DNA of 64,000 nt. Source: Stenomitos rutilans HA7619-LM2 (GTDB lineage Bacteria > Cyanobacteriota > Cyanobacteriia > Leptolyngbyales > Leptolyngbyaceae). The stretch spans positions 56,022 to 120,021 of the forward strand of contig JAHHIE010000015.1 of assembly GCA_019358945.1 (NCBI GenBank), read 5' to 3'. Positions 17,358-27,468 of the stretch are shown here, in pieces (position 1 is the first letter of the stretch; each line of letters starts with the position of its first letter). A model generated the notes under the pieces. It worked only from the letters and a program-made list of their open reading frames with translations. It did not search any database and had not been told where the DNA came from. Position numbers and translations under genes: made by a program.

Positions 17358-18362
17358 CTATGCCGCTTGAAAGTCGCCCAAAATTTTTACTTCTGGCTCC
17401 AACTGTAGCGACCATCGCTGCTCGACCTCCTGCTGCACGTGGTGGATCAACCGAAAAATGTCGCTTGCCATCGCATTGCCACAGTTAAGAATGAAGTTTG
17501 CGTGCCGCTCCGCTATTTGGGCACCGCCGATCTGGTAGCCTTTGAGGCCAGCCTGCTCAATGAGCCATCCTGCTTTGTGCTGTTCGTTTGGATTACGAAA
17601 AACGCTGCCACAGCTAGGTAAGTGATAGGGCTGCGTGCTGCGGCGATGCTGATAGTGCTGATTTGTCAGCCTGGTCAGCTCAGCCGGATCAATCCCTGAC
17701 TTTAGCTGGAACGTTGCCTGCATCACCAACCAGTTTTTGCCCTGCAACGCTGAAGTGCGATAGCGGTAGCGCAAATCTTGTGGGGTCAGAATTTTTGTTG
17801 TACCGTCTGGAAGCAACACATGCGCATTGACGAGGTAGTCTGCCATGCAGCCACCGTGGGCACCTGCGTTCATGACGATCGCGCCGCCCACCGTACCAGG
17901 GATGCCCACAGCCCATTCCATACCCTGCAAACCGCGTTCAGCTGCTTGCCATGCCAAGCGGGGTAACGGCTCACCCGCACCGACCGTTACTTGTCCAGAC
18001 TCTAGGTCAAACAGGCTTTGACGTAAACGACGTGTGCTGATCACTAGACCCGGTAAGCCGCGATCGCTAATCAGCAAATTTGAGCCCGCTCCTAGTAGGG
18101 TTACTGGTAACCTGTGAGTCTGTGCCCAGTCAAAGCTTGCCTGTAGCTCTGAAACTTGCTTAGGCGCGACATACCATTGAGCAGGCCCTCCTACTCGAAA
18201 GGAGGTTAATGAGGCTAGAGGGACACAGGGTTTGATAAGGCAGTCTGTACCTAACAGGTGCACTGGCTGAGTTGCTGACTGGATGCCGCTTCCAGGAGAG
18301 TCAAGGCTTAGCCGCACTGTGTCAGAAAGAGCCACTTTGAGGGGATCGTACGAAAGCGTCAT
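17358..18362 (-). CDS. murB: UDP-N-acetylenolpyruvoylglucosamine reductase
   Basis: 334 aa. FAD-binding motifs are LGAGSNLLISDRGLPGLVI and GIPGTVGGAIVMNAGAHGG; the catalytic Ser region is SCGSVFRNP. It makes UDP-MurNAc for peptidoglycan. The first ~35 residues are a non-conserved extension. It lies 79 bp downstream of murC on the same strand, so the two are likely cotranscribed. Confidence 0.95.
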   Translation of the reverse strand: MTLSYDPLKVALSDTVRLSLDSPGSGIQSATQPVHLLGTDCLIKPCVPLASLTSFRVGGPAQWYVAPKQVSELQASFDWAQTHRLPVTLLGAGSNLLISDRGLPGLVISTRRLRQSLFDLESGQVTVGAGEPLPRLAWQAAERGLQGMEWAVGIPGTVGGAIVMNAGAHGGCMADYLVNAHVLLPDGTTKILTPQDLRYRYRTSALQGKNWLVMQATFQLKSGIDPAELTRLTNQHYQHRRSTQPYHLPSCGSVFRNPNEQHKAGWLIEQAGLKGYQIGGAQIAERHANFILNCGNAMASDIFRLIHHVQQEVEQRWSLQLEPEVKILGDFQAA

Positions 18363-18441
18363 GGTATTAAATCATGGTGTGACCCAACCCGTTAGCGCGG
18401 AGTGGGTGCGATGGACTAAGGTCGTCGTTTGGCGCATCACA

Positions 18442-20022
18442 CTAGGCTTGGTTGCACCATGCTTGCGATTGCCCTGGCTCCATGCTTTGATGAAACGCCA
18501 TAACTTCAGGAATCAGTTGGTTCAGATTCCCAGCCCCCAAAAAGAGGGCGATGTCCCCAGGTACAAGCAGTTGAGTTAAGCGGCGACCGACCGCCTGAAG
18601 AGACGGTTGGTAGTCTACTTGAGGATGATAGTTTGCAATTAAATTAGCAACCTGTTGCCCACTGATATTGCCTGGGTTTGCTTCACCAGCACTGTAGATG
18701 TCACTGACAATAACCACATCAGCATCGCTAAACGACGTGGCAAAATCTTCTAGAAACGTAAGTGTCCGGCTGTAGCGATGTGGCTGAAAGATAGCGACCA
18801 CTCGCCGTTTAGAGGATGGAGATGCGCCATAGCTTTGCAAACGTGCTGCTGCCAACGTTGCTCGTAGCTCACTAGGGTGGTGGGCATAGTCATCCACAAA
18901 CAGGATGCCATTATACTCACCGCGTCGCTCAAACCGTCGTCGTGCCCCTTCAAAGGTGGCGATCGCCTGTGCAATCGTGGCAAACTCTAGTTTCAACGCG
19001 CGCCCAACCGCAACGGCTGCGAGGGCATTACTTAGATTATGCTTCCCCAACAGCTTGACATTCAAACGTCCTAGAATGACTCCGCGCTCCCAGACGCGTG
19101 CGGTCGTACCATCAGCGCGGCACGTCACACAATCGACCGTATAATCTGCGCCAGAAGCACGATCGAGACTGTAGCTAATGGTAGGCTGAAGTTGATCCCT
19201 TACGGTTTGGCAATCGATGCTACCGATCAGCGTTTGACAATGGCTCGCAAAGGTTTTGAAAATAGCAATAACTTCATCCAGATTGCTGTAGTGATCAGGA
19301 TGATCGAGTTCAATGTTCGTCACGATGCCGATGCTGGCTGCCATCTTCACCAAAGAACCATCCGATTCATCCGCTTCAGCGACTAAATGAGCGCCTTGGC
19401 CGAGGCGAGCGTTCCCTTCCCAAGCGTTGACTTCGCCTCCTACTACGATCGTGGGGTCAAGTTCTGCTTGCAACAACATATAACCAATCATGCTGCTGGT
19501 CGTTGTTTTACCATGAGTGCCTGCAACGGCAATGCTTTCATACTCTTGCATGAGTCCTGCAAGTACATCCGAGCGATGAAAAATGGGGCAGCCCAGATCG
19601 CGTGCTGCTAAATATTCAGCATTGGCTGGATGGATGGCGGTAGAGCAAATGACTTGCGGTAGCGTTTCTTCCACCAGGCTGGTCAGCGATGAAGTTGTTA
19701 GCGGTGGGGTTGTCAGCGAGCGTGGCAGCGTGGCTTGCTCTGCTCTTACGGTTGCTGACGCGAAACCGATCGTCGCTGATGGCACTGATTCGCGTGCTAA
19801 CCGCGTGTTGGCTTGAAAAAACTCTAAATTGCTGGGATCTTGGCTCCAAAATATGTGAGCACCCTCTTCTTGAAGTCGTTGCGTAATCCGACTGAGATGC
19901 AAATCAGAACCAGATACGGGTAGTCCACGTTTCGCTAACACATAAGCAAGGGCCGACATCCCAATGCCACCAATGCCGATGAAATGAAATGGTCTACCGC
20001 TGAAATCGACGGAATTCAGCAT
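18442..20022 (-). CDS. murC: UDP-N-acetylmuramate-L-alanine ligase
   Basis: 526 aa from ATG 20022 with GAGGA upstream. N-terminal FIGIGGIGMSALAYVLAKRG, the ATP loop GTHGKTTTSSM, and DDYAHHPSE are MurC signatures. It adds L-Ala to UDP-MurNAc. It is longer than usual (about 460-490 aa): a Ser/Thr/Leu-rich insertion of roughly 45 residues sits at about 70-115 within the N-terminal UDP-binding domain. It precedes murB. Confidence 0.95.
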   Translation of the reverse strand: MLNSVDFSGRPFHFIGIGGIGMSALAYVLAKRGLPVSGSDLHLSRITQRLQEEGAHIFWSQDPSNLEFFQANTRLARESVPSATIGFASATVRAEQATLPRSLTTPPLTTSSLTSLVEETLPQVICSTAIHPANAEYLAARDLGCPIFHRSDVLAGLMQEYESIAVAGTHGKTTTSSMIGYMLLQAELDPTIVVGGEVNAWEGNARLGQGAHLVAEADESDGSLVKMAASIGIVTNIELDHPDHYSNLDEVIAIFKTFASHCQTLIGSIDCQTVRDQLQPTISYSLDRASGADYTVDCVTCRADGTTARVWERGVILGRLNVKLLGKHNLSNALAAVAVGRALKLEFATIAQAIATFEGARRRFERRGEYNGILFVDDYAHHPSELRATLAAARLQSYGASPSSKRRVVAIFQPHRYSRTLTFLEDFATSFSDADVVIVSDIYSAGEANPGNISGQQVANLIANYHPQVDYQPSLQAVGRRLTQLLVPGDIALFLGAGNLNQLIPEVMAFHQSMEPGQSQAWCNQA

Positions 20023-20506
20023 TTTTCTTCCTCACACACCACACCAATGTCTCGCGCTATCATATCAAGGATTATCTTTTCGGGATACAGCTTTCTTATA
20101 AATCTCACGGCTTAACAGTGAAGAGGGAATGTTGATGCGTAAGCCTTTCTCCCCAATTGCCACGTCAGCTCAGGCCATGTTTTGGAGCAAACAATCAGCT
20201 TCAATGCCTGTGATTGAATGCCTGTGATTGTACTCGCAAAAGACCTGCATGAATCAGGCTTCATACCCATGTTGCAGTTTTATACCGCACTTCTAGGGCC
20301 GCTGTAGTCAAGACGATGTCTGACCAGCACTCCGATTTTATAAGCCGCTCTGCACTTGGCTGGGGAGAACTGTGGGTGTTCCTCTTGAGTTAACTACAAG
20401 CCCAATGTGATGCATTCCCGATCGCTGCAACAAAAGTCACCAACCGACGCTTGAACCACAGTGTATCAACTGAACCTTGTAGAGATAATGTTGATATATA
20501 AGATGC
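20023..20506. other. Intergenic region between murC and the IS630 copy
   Basis: 484 bp with no credible gene. It contains a perfect tandem duplication of AATGCCTGTGATTG (20203-20216 and 20217-20230). It would hold the murC promoter at its left end. Confidence 0.45.
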
Positions 20507-21707
20507 TAAACCTCGTCCATCTTGAGAACTGGAGTTTTTGACACTGAGACGGTAAGCTGAGTTGGAAGGTTAAAGCGGTCGGGCAGATCAAAATGTTGAA
20601 AGTGAATCTGGAACGGTGGCAGCACAGCCCTGAAAGATTGCGGGAACAAGCTTTCAGCGCGCATCATGCTCGGACACGAGAACGAGTTTTAGCCCTCTAT
20701 GAGATCAGTCAGGGCAAAAGTGCGACGCAAATCGGTTGGCAAACTGGGCGTAATCCTCAAACCATCATGGACTGGGTGCATCGATACAATCAAGGGGGGT
20801 TGGAGTCTCTGGTGTATCACCGGACTGGCGGACATCCCCCCCTTTGACTCCTGATGTCGAGCAACAACTCGATGACACCATTCGTCAGGCATTAGTCCTG
20901 GCGGCAACCCCACCTCAAGAACGTCAAGCTCCTACCCTGCCACGATGGACGTTAAAGCGCTTACTAGTCTGGGTGAAGCAGCAATTTGGCATCGATTGCT
21001 GCCGGGACACCTTACGCAAAGTGATGCGGCGGTTGGGCTTTTCTTGGAAGAAAGCCCATAAGTTATTGAACAAAGGCAACCCCCACAAGCGTGCTGCCTT
21101 TCTCGAACGGCTTCAGGGACTGCTCGATGAGGCTCTCCATCAACGGTGCTTGCTGGTTTACATCGACGAAGCTCACATCCATCTCGACACCGATGCCGGG
21201 TATGGTTGGTCAATTCGAGGTCAGCGGTTTTGGGTCAGTTCCAGTTCGCCTGGGCGTGCCAAGTCTCGTTCTACGGAGTCTACCTATACAACTTGGGACA
21301 AGTGCGTGTGTTTGCGTATGACAAGGCAGACCAATTCAATACCATTGATGTCCTCAAGCAATTACGGGTCGAGTTTCCTGAGCGTCCTTTGAAGTTGATT
21401 TGGGATGGCGCATCCTATCATCGTGCTCAAACCGTTCAAATTGCTGCCGCTATGCTCGATGTGGCTATCGAGCCTTTACCTGCCTATAGCCCGGACTTTA
21501 TGCCAGTTGAGCATCTTTGGCAATGGCTCCGCGAGGATGTGACCTATCATGCTTGCTATGCCAATCAAGCCGAGTTGAAGCAACGAGTCGAGCAATTTCA
21601 GCAGGAGATTAATGCCAAGTCCCTTGTTCTTGCTGACCGCCTATGGGTGAAGAATCACCTTGACCCCGATGAAGAAAAACTACGGGTTTCGAGTTAGACG
21701 AGGTTTA
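20507..21707 (+). mobile_element. IS630-family insertion sequence, decayed
   Basis: Terminal inverted repeats TAAACCTCGTC (20507-20517) and GACGAGGTTTA (21697-21707) bound a ~1.2-kb unit holding one transposase gene in three frames. The outer TA dinucleotides fit the TA target duplication expected of IS630/Tc1 elements. It lies between murC and nadD and interrupts no recognisable gene. Confidence 0.8.
20593..21697 (+). pseudogene. IS630 transposase, frame-disrupted twice
   Basis: Three consecutive frames together spell one IS630 transposase. 20593-20847 gives the HTH part (QGKSATQIGWQTGRNPQTIM). 20844 to about 21265 gives the middle with the first catalytic Asp (LLVYIDEAHIHLDTDAGYGW). About 21265-21697 gives the rest with LKLIWDGASYHRAQ and PAYSPDFMPVEHLWQWLRED (second Asp and Glu). 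Both changes are -1. The first is at a run of seven C (20836-20842), the second near 21255-21270 where a base appears to be missing. The DDE residues survive but the gene is probably inactive. Confidence 0.8.
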
Positions 21708-21836
21708 CCAACTGATGTGTTGGTTTTACAGCGTGGTTGCTTGAGAGGATACGTCGTGATAAACCATCTTTCATGACTGGGTAAAGCATAGTCAATGAGT
21801 CGTTGTGTGAAAGGATGGTACGTAAACACGGTTCAG

Positions 21837-22514
21837 ATGCCTAAGATTGCCGTTTTTGGTGGTACCTTTAACCCAGTTCATTGGGGCCATCTGTTGATTG
21901 CCGAAACCGCGATCGATCAATTCCAGCTCGATCGTGTGATCTGGGTACCGACGTTTCGCTCACCTCATAAGGCCCAAGCATTGCTTGCCTTTGACCATCG
22001 TCTAGAAATGGTGCAGCGTGCGATCGCTGATCAACCCGCTTTTACGGTATCTGCGATCGAGGGGCAACGGCAGGGGCTTTCGTATGCAAGCGCAACACTC
22101 AATACCTTGCAAGCACTGGAACCAGAAGCCCACTGGTACTGGATTATGGGTAATGATGCGTTTCAAAGCCTGCCCAAATGGTATGCCAGCGAGTCTTTAA
22201 TGGCGCAATGCACCTGGCTGGTCGCACCGCGAAGCGAACTAAACGACATTGACCAGCAGGAAGATGACTTGGGACGAGACCGATTAAGCAGAGATGGCAC
22301 CAGTTCTGAGCAGTCGATCGCGCTGTGTCAAGCCTCGCAGCCTCCCCTGTCTTTTTCCTCCCAATTACACTGGCATCGATTACAGCTACCGTTGCTTGGC
22401 ATCTCTTCGACACTGATTCGGCAACGCTGCCAGGAGGGGCACTCGATTCGCTATTTGGTGCCTGAATCTGTGCGTTGCTATATTACACGACAAAACTTGT
22501 ACCAAATGAGCTAA
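21837..22514 (+). CDS. nadD: Nicotinate-nucleotide adenylyltransferase
   Basis: 225 aa from ATG 21837 (MPKIAVFGGTFNPVHWGHLL); the frame to 21795 adds a non-conserved leader. GGTFNPVHWGHL is the nucleotidyltransferase HxGH-type motif and ISSTLIRQRCQEG the C-terminal ISST motif. It adenylates nicotinate mononucleotide in NAD synthesis. An insertion of ~45 polar residues (about 125-170) is absent from typical family members. Confidence 0.92.
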   Translation: MPKIAVFGGTFNPVHWGHLLIAETAIDQFQLDRVIWVPTFRSPHKAQALLAFDHRLEMVQRAIADQPAFTVSAIEGQRQGLSYASATLNTLQALEPEAHWYWIMGNDAFQSLPKWYASESLMAQCTWLVAPRSELNDIDQQEDDLGRDRLSRDGTSSEQSIALCQASQPPLSFSSQLHWHRLQLPLLGISSTLIRQRCQEGHSIRYLVPESVRCYITRQNLYQMS

Positions 22515-22723
22515 AATACCTACTCAAGGCTTCAAAGATACAAATAGCAATGTAAGTTCACATCGAGCGCTAAAGTCAGAAATCTTGCCAGCGACGCGAT
22601 CGTTGGCAGGCGGTAGCTTCAAGACGCGATGACAGTAGAGCGAGTTATTGCACTCGTATCCCTAGAGTCTTATGATCAATTTGACTACCAAGAATCTCTT
22701 TAATAGACAGAGGGCAAGACGCA

Positions 22724-23737
22724 GTGATTAGAGTAGCGATTAACGGATTCGGACGTATCGGACGCAATTTCATGCGGTGCTGGTTAACTCGCGCCAACAG
22801 CCAAATAGAAGTAGTTGCCATCAACGACACCTCTGACCCCAAAACCAACGCGCACCTGCTGAGATACGACACGATGTTGGGCACGTTTAATGCTGACATC
22901 AGTGCGGATGAAAATACCATCACTGTGAATGGTCACACGATCAAATGTACATCCGATCGTAATCCCGAAAACTTGCCCTGGAAAGATTGGGACATTGACC
23001 TCATCATTGAATCCACTGGTGTGTTTGTTAGCAAGGAAGGTGCCTCAAAGCACATCAAAGCGGGCGCTAAAAAAGTTTTGATTACCGCTCCTGGAAAAGG
23101 CGACGATGGCACCTTTGTCGTGGGTGTGAACCAGCATGATTACACCCACGAAAACCATTGGGTGATCAGCAACGCAAGCTGCACGACCAATTGCCTCGCA
23201 CCGATCGCGAAGGTGCTGAACGAGCAATTCGGCATCATCAAGGGTGTGATGACTACTACCCATAGCTATACGGGCGATCAACGCCTGCTGGATGCTAGCC
23301 ACCGTGATTTGCGTCGGGCAAGAGCGGCGGCCATGAACATTGTGCCGACCTCCACCGGAGCGGCCAAAGCGGTTGCAATGGTGCTGCCTGCGTTGGCTGG
23401 CAAGCTGAATGGGATTGCGTTACGTGTTCCCACCCCAAATGTGTCGATCGTCGATCTCGTGGTACAAGTCGAGAAAACAACGTTTGCCGAACAGGTAAAC
23501 GAAGTACTGAAAGATGCCTCCGAAAACTCACTCAAAGGCATCTTGAAGTATTGCGATTTGCCCCTTGTTTCGAGCGATCACGCTGGTACAGATGAGTCTT
23601 CTATTATTGACGCGGCTCTGACGATGGTGATGGGCGGCGATTTGGTGAAAGTGGTCGCTTGGTACGACAACGAATGGGGCTACAGCCAGCGCGTTGTAGA
23701 CCTCGCCGAGTTAGTGGCTGAGAAGTGGGTCGCTTAG
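22724..23737 (+). CDS. gap2: Glyceraldehyde-3-phosphate dehydrogenase, Gap2 type
   Basis: 337 aa from GTG 22724. It has [13 protein letters not shown], the catalytic Cys153 in SNASCTTNC, and the C-terminal [17 protein letters not shown]. The sequence closely follows cyanobacterial Gap2, which uses NADPH or NADH in the photosynthetic direction and is the partner of CP12 (cp12 is at 14001). The upstream 209 bp hold no other gene. Confidence 0.93.
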   Translation: MIRVAINGFGRIGRNFMRCWLTRANSQIEVVAINDTSDPKTNAHLLRYDTMLGTFNADISADENTITVNGHTIKCTSDRNPENLPWKDWDIDLIIESTGVFVSKEGASKHIKAGAKKVLITAPGKGDDGTFVVGVNQHDYTHENHWVISNASCTTNCLAPIAKVLNEQFGIIKGVMTTTHSYTGDQRLLDASHRDLRRARAAAMNIVPTSTGAAKAVAMVLPALAGKLNGIALRVPTPNVSIVDLVVQVEKTTFAEQVNEVLKDASENSLKGILKYCDLPLVSSDHAGTDESSIIDAALTMVMGGDLVKVVAWYDNEWGYSQRVVDLAELVAEKWVA

Positions 23738-23896
23738 ATTCAAGCAGTACGTTCATTTCTGAGATCACTCCCTCGCTGTTCGTGATTGCACCTGATGTGG
23801 ACATACGAGCATGCGGTTGCGTAGTCATAAGCAGGTTCACCGTTGATTTCACTCTGAACATTCAGGCTGAAGTCAGCGGTGAATCTGTTTGGGTGT

Positions 23897-23988
23897 TATT
23901 TTTGTCTTTGCCCCCTGCCTTTTGCCTTTCGACTTCTACCTTTACCTTCTAGTCTCTGCCTTTTACTTTTTAACTTTTGCCTTCTGCT
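23897..23988 (+). repeat. Pyrimidine-rich tract before mnmE
   Basis: Nearly pure C/T sequence built from variations of CTTTTGCCTTCTGCC. It runs to the base before the mnmE ATG. Similar tracts occur at about 34265-34318, 44880-44910 and 48775-48830. Confidence 0.6.
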
Positions 23989-23990
23989 AT

Positions 23991-25373
23991 ATGTCCACGT
24001 CAGGTACGACGATCGCCGCGATTGCAACCGCCATTGTGCCTGCTCAGGGCAGCGTTGGCATTGTGCGTCTATCGGGAACTGAGGCAGTCGCGATCGCCCG
24101 CGCACTCTTTCACGCGCCCGGTCAACAGGTGTGGGAAAGCCATCACATTCTGTATGGCTATGTACAGCATCCCAAGACGTATCGGGTCGTGGATGAAGTG
24201 CTTTTACTGCTCATGCTGGCTCCACGATCGTATACTTGCGAAGATGTGGTGGAGTTTCACTGCCACGGTGGCATGATGCCCGTGCAGCAAGTGTTACAGC
24301 TTTGTCTGGAGCAAGGGGCACGACTGGCAGAACCAGGCGAGTTCACGCTCAGAGCGTTTTTAAATGGGCGACTGGATCTCACACAGGTAGAAAGTATTAA
24401 CGATCTGGTGGGTGCACGATCGCCCCAAGCGGCTCAGACGGCGTTGGCTGGACTCCAAGGCAAGCTGGCTCATCCGATCCGGCACCTTCGCGCTACCTGT
24501 CTGGATCTTCTGGCAGAGGTTGAGGCACGCATTGACTTTGAGGAAGATTTGCCACCACTGAATGAAGCGCACATCCAAACGCAACTGGAGCAACTTCTAG
24601 CAGACGTGACGCACATTTTGGCAACTGCTGATCGCGGAGCACTCCTGCGTACTGGGCTAAAGGTGGCGATCGTGGGTCGTCCCAATGTGGGCAAATCCAG
24701 CCTGCTCAATGCCTGGAGCCGTAGTGATCGCGCGATTGTGACCGAACTTCCCGGCACCACTCGTGACGTAGTGGAATCGCAGTTGGTGGTTGGTGGCATT
24801 CCCATTCAGGTGCTGGATACCGCAGGCATCCGTGATACCAACGATCGAGTAGAGAAAATTGGCGTAGAGCGATCGCGCCTTGCGGCCCAAAATGCCGATC
24901 TGGTGCTGCTGACGATCGATGCACAAGCAGGCTGGACAGAGGCCGATCAAGCTATCCACGAACAAGTACGCGATCGGCCCCTGATCCTGGTGATCAACAA
25001 AATCGATTTGGTTCAGCCTCCCTCCGCTTCCCCACTCCCCACTCCCCACTCCCCACTCCCCACCGTTCCCACTGCCGCCGCTCTCAATCAAGGCATTGAT
25101 GCCCTAGAAACCGCGATTTTAGAAACGGTTCAACGGGGCACCCTTCGAGCCGCTAACCTTGATATCGCCATTAATCAACGGCAGGCGGCGGCTCTGACAC
25201 GAGCGAAAGCAGCGCTAGAGCAGGTGCAGAGAACGATCGCCGATCGGCTCCCCCTCGACTTCTGGACAATCGATCTCCGCAGTGCCATTCAAGCACTCGG
25301 CGAATTGCTTGGCGAAGACGTGACCGAATCCGTTCTCGATCGCATCTTCAGCCGTTTTTGCATCGGCAAGTAA
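23991..25373 (+). CDS. mnmE: tRNA modification GTPase MnmE
   Basis: 460 aa from ATG 23991 ([20 protein letters not shown]). The upstream frame is the pyrimidine tract, not coding. It has an N-terminal folate-binding domain, then a G domain with GRPNVGKSS (G1), DTAG (G3) and NKID (G4), and ends FCIGK with the conserved Cys. With MnmG it makes 5-carboxymethylaminomethyl-U34 in tRNA. Just after G4 the protein carries a Pro/Ser/Thr insert ([11 protein letters not shown]) encoded by heptamer repeats. Confidence 0.96.
   Translation: MSTSGTTIAAIATAIVPAQGSVGIVRLSGTEAVAIARALFHAPGQQVWESHHILYGYVQHPKTYRVVDEVLLLLMLAPRSYTCEDVVEFHCHGGMMPVQQVLQLCLEQGARLAEPGEFTLRAFLNGRLDLTQVESINDLVGARSPQAAQTALAGLQGKLAHPIRHLRATCLDLLAEVEARIDFEEDLPPLNEAHIQTQLEQLLADVTHILATADRGALLRTGLKVAIVGRPNVGKSSLLNAWSRSDRAIVTELPGTTRDVVESQLVVGGIPIQVLDTAGIRDTNDRVEKIGVERSRLAAQNADLVLLTIDAQAGWTEADQAIHEQVRDRPLILVINKIDLVQPPSASPLPTPHSPLPTVPTAAALNQGIDALETAILETVQRGTLRAANLDIAINQRQAAALTRAKAALEQVQRTIADRLPLDFWTIDLRSAIQALGELLGEDVTESVLDRIFSRFCIGK
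25030..25063 (+). repeat. CCCCACT heptamer repeat inside mnmE
   Basis: Four perfect tandem CCCCACT units (25030-25057) plus a six-base partial, in frame within the G domain just after NKID. Heptanucleotide short tandem repeats are known from cyanobacterial genomes but usually lie between genes. Confidence 0.85.
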
Positions 25374-25585
25374 CCATAATTGACCATTGCAAGTTAAGGT
25401 CAATGCATATTTTCCCTGAAGCCTCTCTTTGAGCCTCATTCTTTAACGGCCCAGTGTTTACTCGGACAGAGAATGTTGTTCTTGTTTGCTTCGGCAAGGC
25501 CGCGCTGCCCTGCTTGCAGTTTAGAGGAGTTGAGGCACGGTTGTGAATCGGCCATGACTCAATCAGCTCAGAGCGGTAACTCCTA

Positions 25586-26575
25586 CTAATAGGAGGTGAC
25601 TAATACTTCTGTAATTTTCCCGCGTTTTTCTGCATTAGAGTTTATTGCTCTAGAAGCCACGATCGTATAAATCGTAAAGTCTTGATACAGGTCACGCACG
25701 AACGGGCAGTCAGAGTTAGAGAGCATCACGTTTACACCACGCTCTGCTAGTTTGACAAATGTATCACGCAGCCGAATTTGATCAGCTTCGGTAAAGGCGT
25801 AGCGGTTGTAAGCGGTGAACTTACTGGTGGCGCTGATAGGATGATACGGTGGGTCAAGATAAACAAAATCCTGGCTGCTGTTGGCTTCTTGCAGTACTGC
25901 CTCAAAGGAATTTAGCTCAATGTACGTCGATCGCAGAGCGGCTGAAGTGGCATACAGTAACTCAACATCGCAAATCGTTGGATTTTTGTACCGACCAATG
26001 GGTACGTTGAATAACCCTTTAGAATTCTCACGGTAAAGCCCGTTAAAACAGGTTTTATTCAGGTAGATTAAGCGTGCTGCTCGTTCCACAGCAGACTCAT
26101 GCATGCTAGCTCGAACCTGATAGTAATAGTCTGCACAATGGCGATCGCGATGGTCATTCAAGCAAGCAATTAATGACTCAACGTGATCTCTGACGCAACA
26201 ATAAACATTCACCAACTCTGGATTAATATCCATGAGCCGCGATCGTGACGGCAAGAGGTGAAAAAAAACCGCACCCCCTCCTAAAAACGGCTCGTAGTAC
26301 GTCGAAAACTGTTTAGGAAAGTGAGGAATGTATTGTTGAATCAGTTGACCTTTGCCGCCAGCCCACTTTAAAAACGGACGGGGATGCAGCCTTAGCGGAA
26401 GTCGAGTTTGCATGCACCTATCATAGAGGTGATTCTTCAAGTGGACGCAAGTTTCCGCCTGGTACACTGAATGCAATCGTTTGGCTTCTAAAGTAATACC
26501 GATTTGTTTTTCAAAAGCGATACGTGACACGTTTGAAAAGTCAGAAGTTAGAATACATATGCCTCCTGACTTCAT
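25586..26575 (-). CDS. Dam-type DNA adenine-N6 methyltransferase
   Basis: 329 codons from the longest start, but homology begins near ATG 26413 (275 aa), the likely start. SAM-binding motif I reads FLKWAGGKGQ and catalytic motif IV FVYLDPPYHP. FLGGGAVFFHLLPSRSRLMD and NKTCFNGLYREN also match the D12-class (Dam) family. It probably methylates adenine in GATC, the core of the abundant HIP1 octamer. No restriction endonuclease gene is adjacent, so it looks like an orphan methylase. Specificity is inferred. Confidence 0.9.
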   Translation of the reverse strand: MKSGGICILTSDFSNVSRIAFEKQIGITLEAKRLHSVYQAETCVHLKNHLYDRCMQTRLPLRLHPRPFLKWAGGKGQLIQQYIPHFPKQFSTYYEPFLGGGAVFFHLLPSRSRLMDINPELVNVYCCVRDHVESLIACLNDHRDRHCADYYYQVRASMHESAVERAARLIYLNKTCFNGLYRENSKGLFNVPIGRYKNPTICDVELLYATSAALRSTYIELNSFEAVLQEANSSQDFVYLDPPYHPISATSKFTAYNRYAFTEADQIRLRDTFVKLAERGVNVMLSNSDCPFVRDLYQDFTIYTIVASRAINSNAEKRGKITEVLVTSY

Positions 26576-26681
26576 CCCAAAGTCCTTGGTCGAAAGTCCA
26601 GTAACGTCGAAAGTCCAGTAAAATATAGGAGCAGCACGTTTACTGTGAATCCACGAACGGTATGCCGTTCTCCTTCAAGTC

Positions 26682-26885
26682 ATGCAGAATTTTTGGAATA
26701 CCGTTTCTAAGTATCCGATCTTCATCACAGGTGTGGTGTTGGGTGTTTTGCTGAATGCGCTCAAGCCGCTTGCCCCGCTGTTGAAGAACCCAGTTACGGC
26801 GATCGCGCTCATTAGTTTTTTCATTGCCAGCCTGGTTTTCATCGGCTTGACCTTACGTGCCATGTTGGGACTTGAGGTGGCTTGA
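26682..26885 (+). CDS. ycf33: Ycf33 / DUF751 small membrane protein
   Basis: 67 aa with two hydrophobic helices. [20 protein letters not shown] and the signature [16 protein letters not shown] match the DUF751/Ycf33 family of cyanobacteria and plastids. The function is not established. It is the first gene of a likely ycf33-rbfA-nagZ unit. Confidence 0.85.
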   Translation: MQNFWNTVSKYPIFITGVVLGVLLNALKPLAPLLKNPVTAIALISFFIASLVFIGLTLRAMLGLEVA

Positions 26886-26980
26886 TTCGCGGTGTGACTG
26901 TGATCGACAGTCAGGCGATCACGCATTGCCATGCTCCACAAGTTCGTCAAGCCGCGTACATATTAGAAGGTAGGTTTGTT

Positions 26981-27388
26981 ATGGCTACGAGTCGGCGAGT
27001 TGAACGCGTTGCTGAATTGATCAAACGCGAGGTCGGTCAGATGCTGCTTTCCGGCATTAAGGACGATCGAGTCGGCTCAGGCATGGTCAGCGTCACGGAT
27101 GTGCAAGTGGCAGGCGATTTGCAGCATGCCAAGATTTTCGTCAGCATTTATGGATCGAGCGAAGCCAAAGCTGAAACGATGGCAGGGTTAAAGTCAGCAA
27201 CGGGCTTTGTGCGTAGCGAACTTGGTCAACGGATTCGCCTGCGTCGTACCCCTGAAGTTGTTTTTCTAGAAGATAGTTCTCTAGAGCGTGGTGACAAAGT
27301 GCTTTCGCTACTTAATCGCCTCAGTCAAGAACGGGAGAAGACGGAACAGACAGGTGAGTTTGATGGAAACCAGGCAGAAGTGGAGTAG
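26981..27388 (+). CDS. rbfA: 30S ribosome-binding factor RbfA
   Basis: 135 aa from ATG 26981 ([20 protein letters not shown]) with AGAAGG upstream. The KH-like fold region includes [20 protein letters not shown] and ends with the helix [15 protein letters not shown]. It helps mature the 5' end of 16S rRNA and cold adaptation. It follows ycf33 by 95 bp. Confidence 0.95.
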   Translation: MATSRRVERVAELIKREVGQMLLSGIKDDRVGSGMVSVTDVQVAGDLQHAKIFVSIYGSSEAKAETMAGLKSATGFVRSELGQRIRLRRTPEVVFLEDSSLERGDKVLSLLNRLSQEREKTEQTGEFDGNQAEVE

Positions 27389-27400
27389 AGCCATTCGTCT

Positions 27401-27428
27401 GTAGGGACGTGACATGTCACGTCCCTAC
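27401..27428. repeat. Perfect 28-bp palindrome
   Basis: GTAGGGACGTGACA (27401-27414) followed directly by its exact inverse. It lies 12 bp after the rbfA stop. A related palindrome with core GTAGGGGCAAGGCA is at 59707-59735, so this is a dispersed repeat. It could also act as a hairpin between rbfA and nagZ. Confidence 0.8.
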
Positions 27429-27468
27429 AAACGGTTAATTCGCCCCTTCATCCTTCACTGCGATTCCT

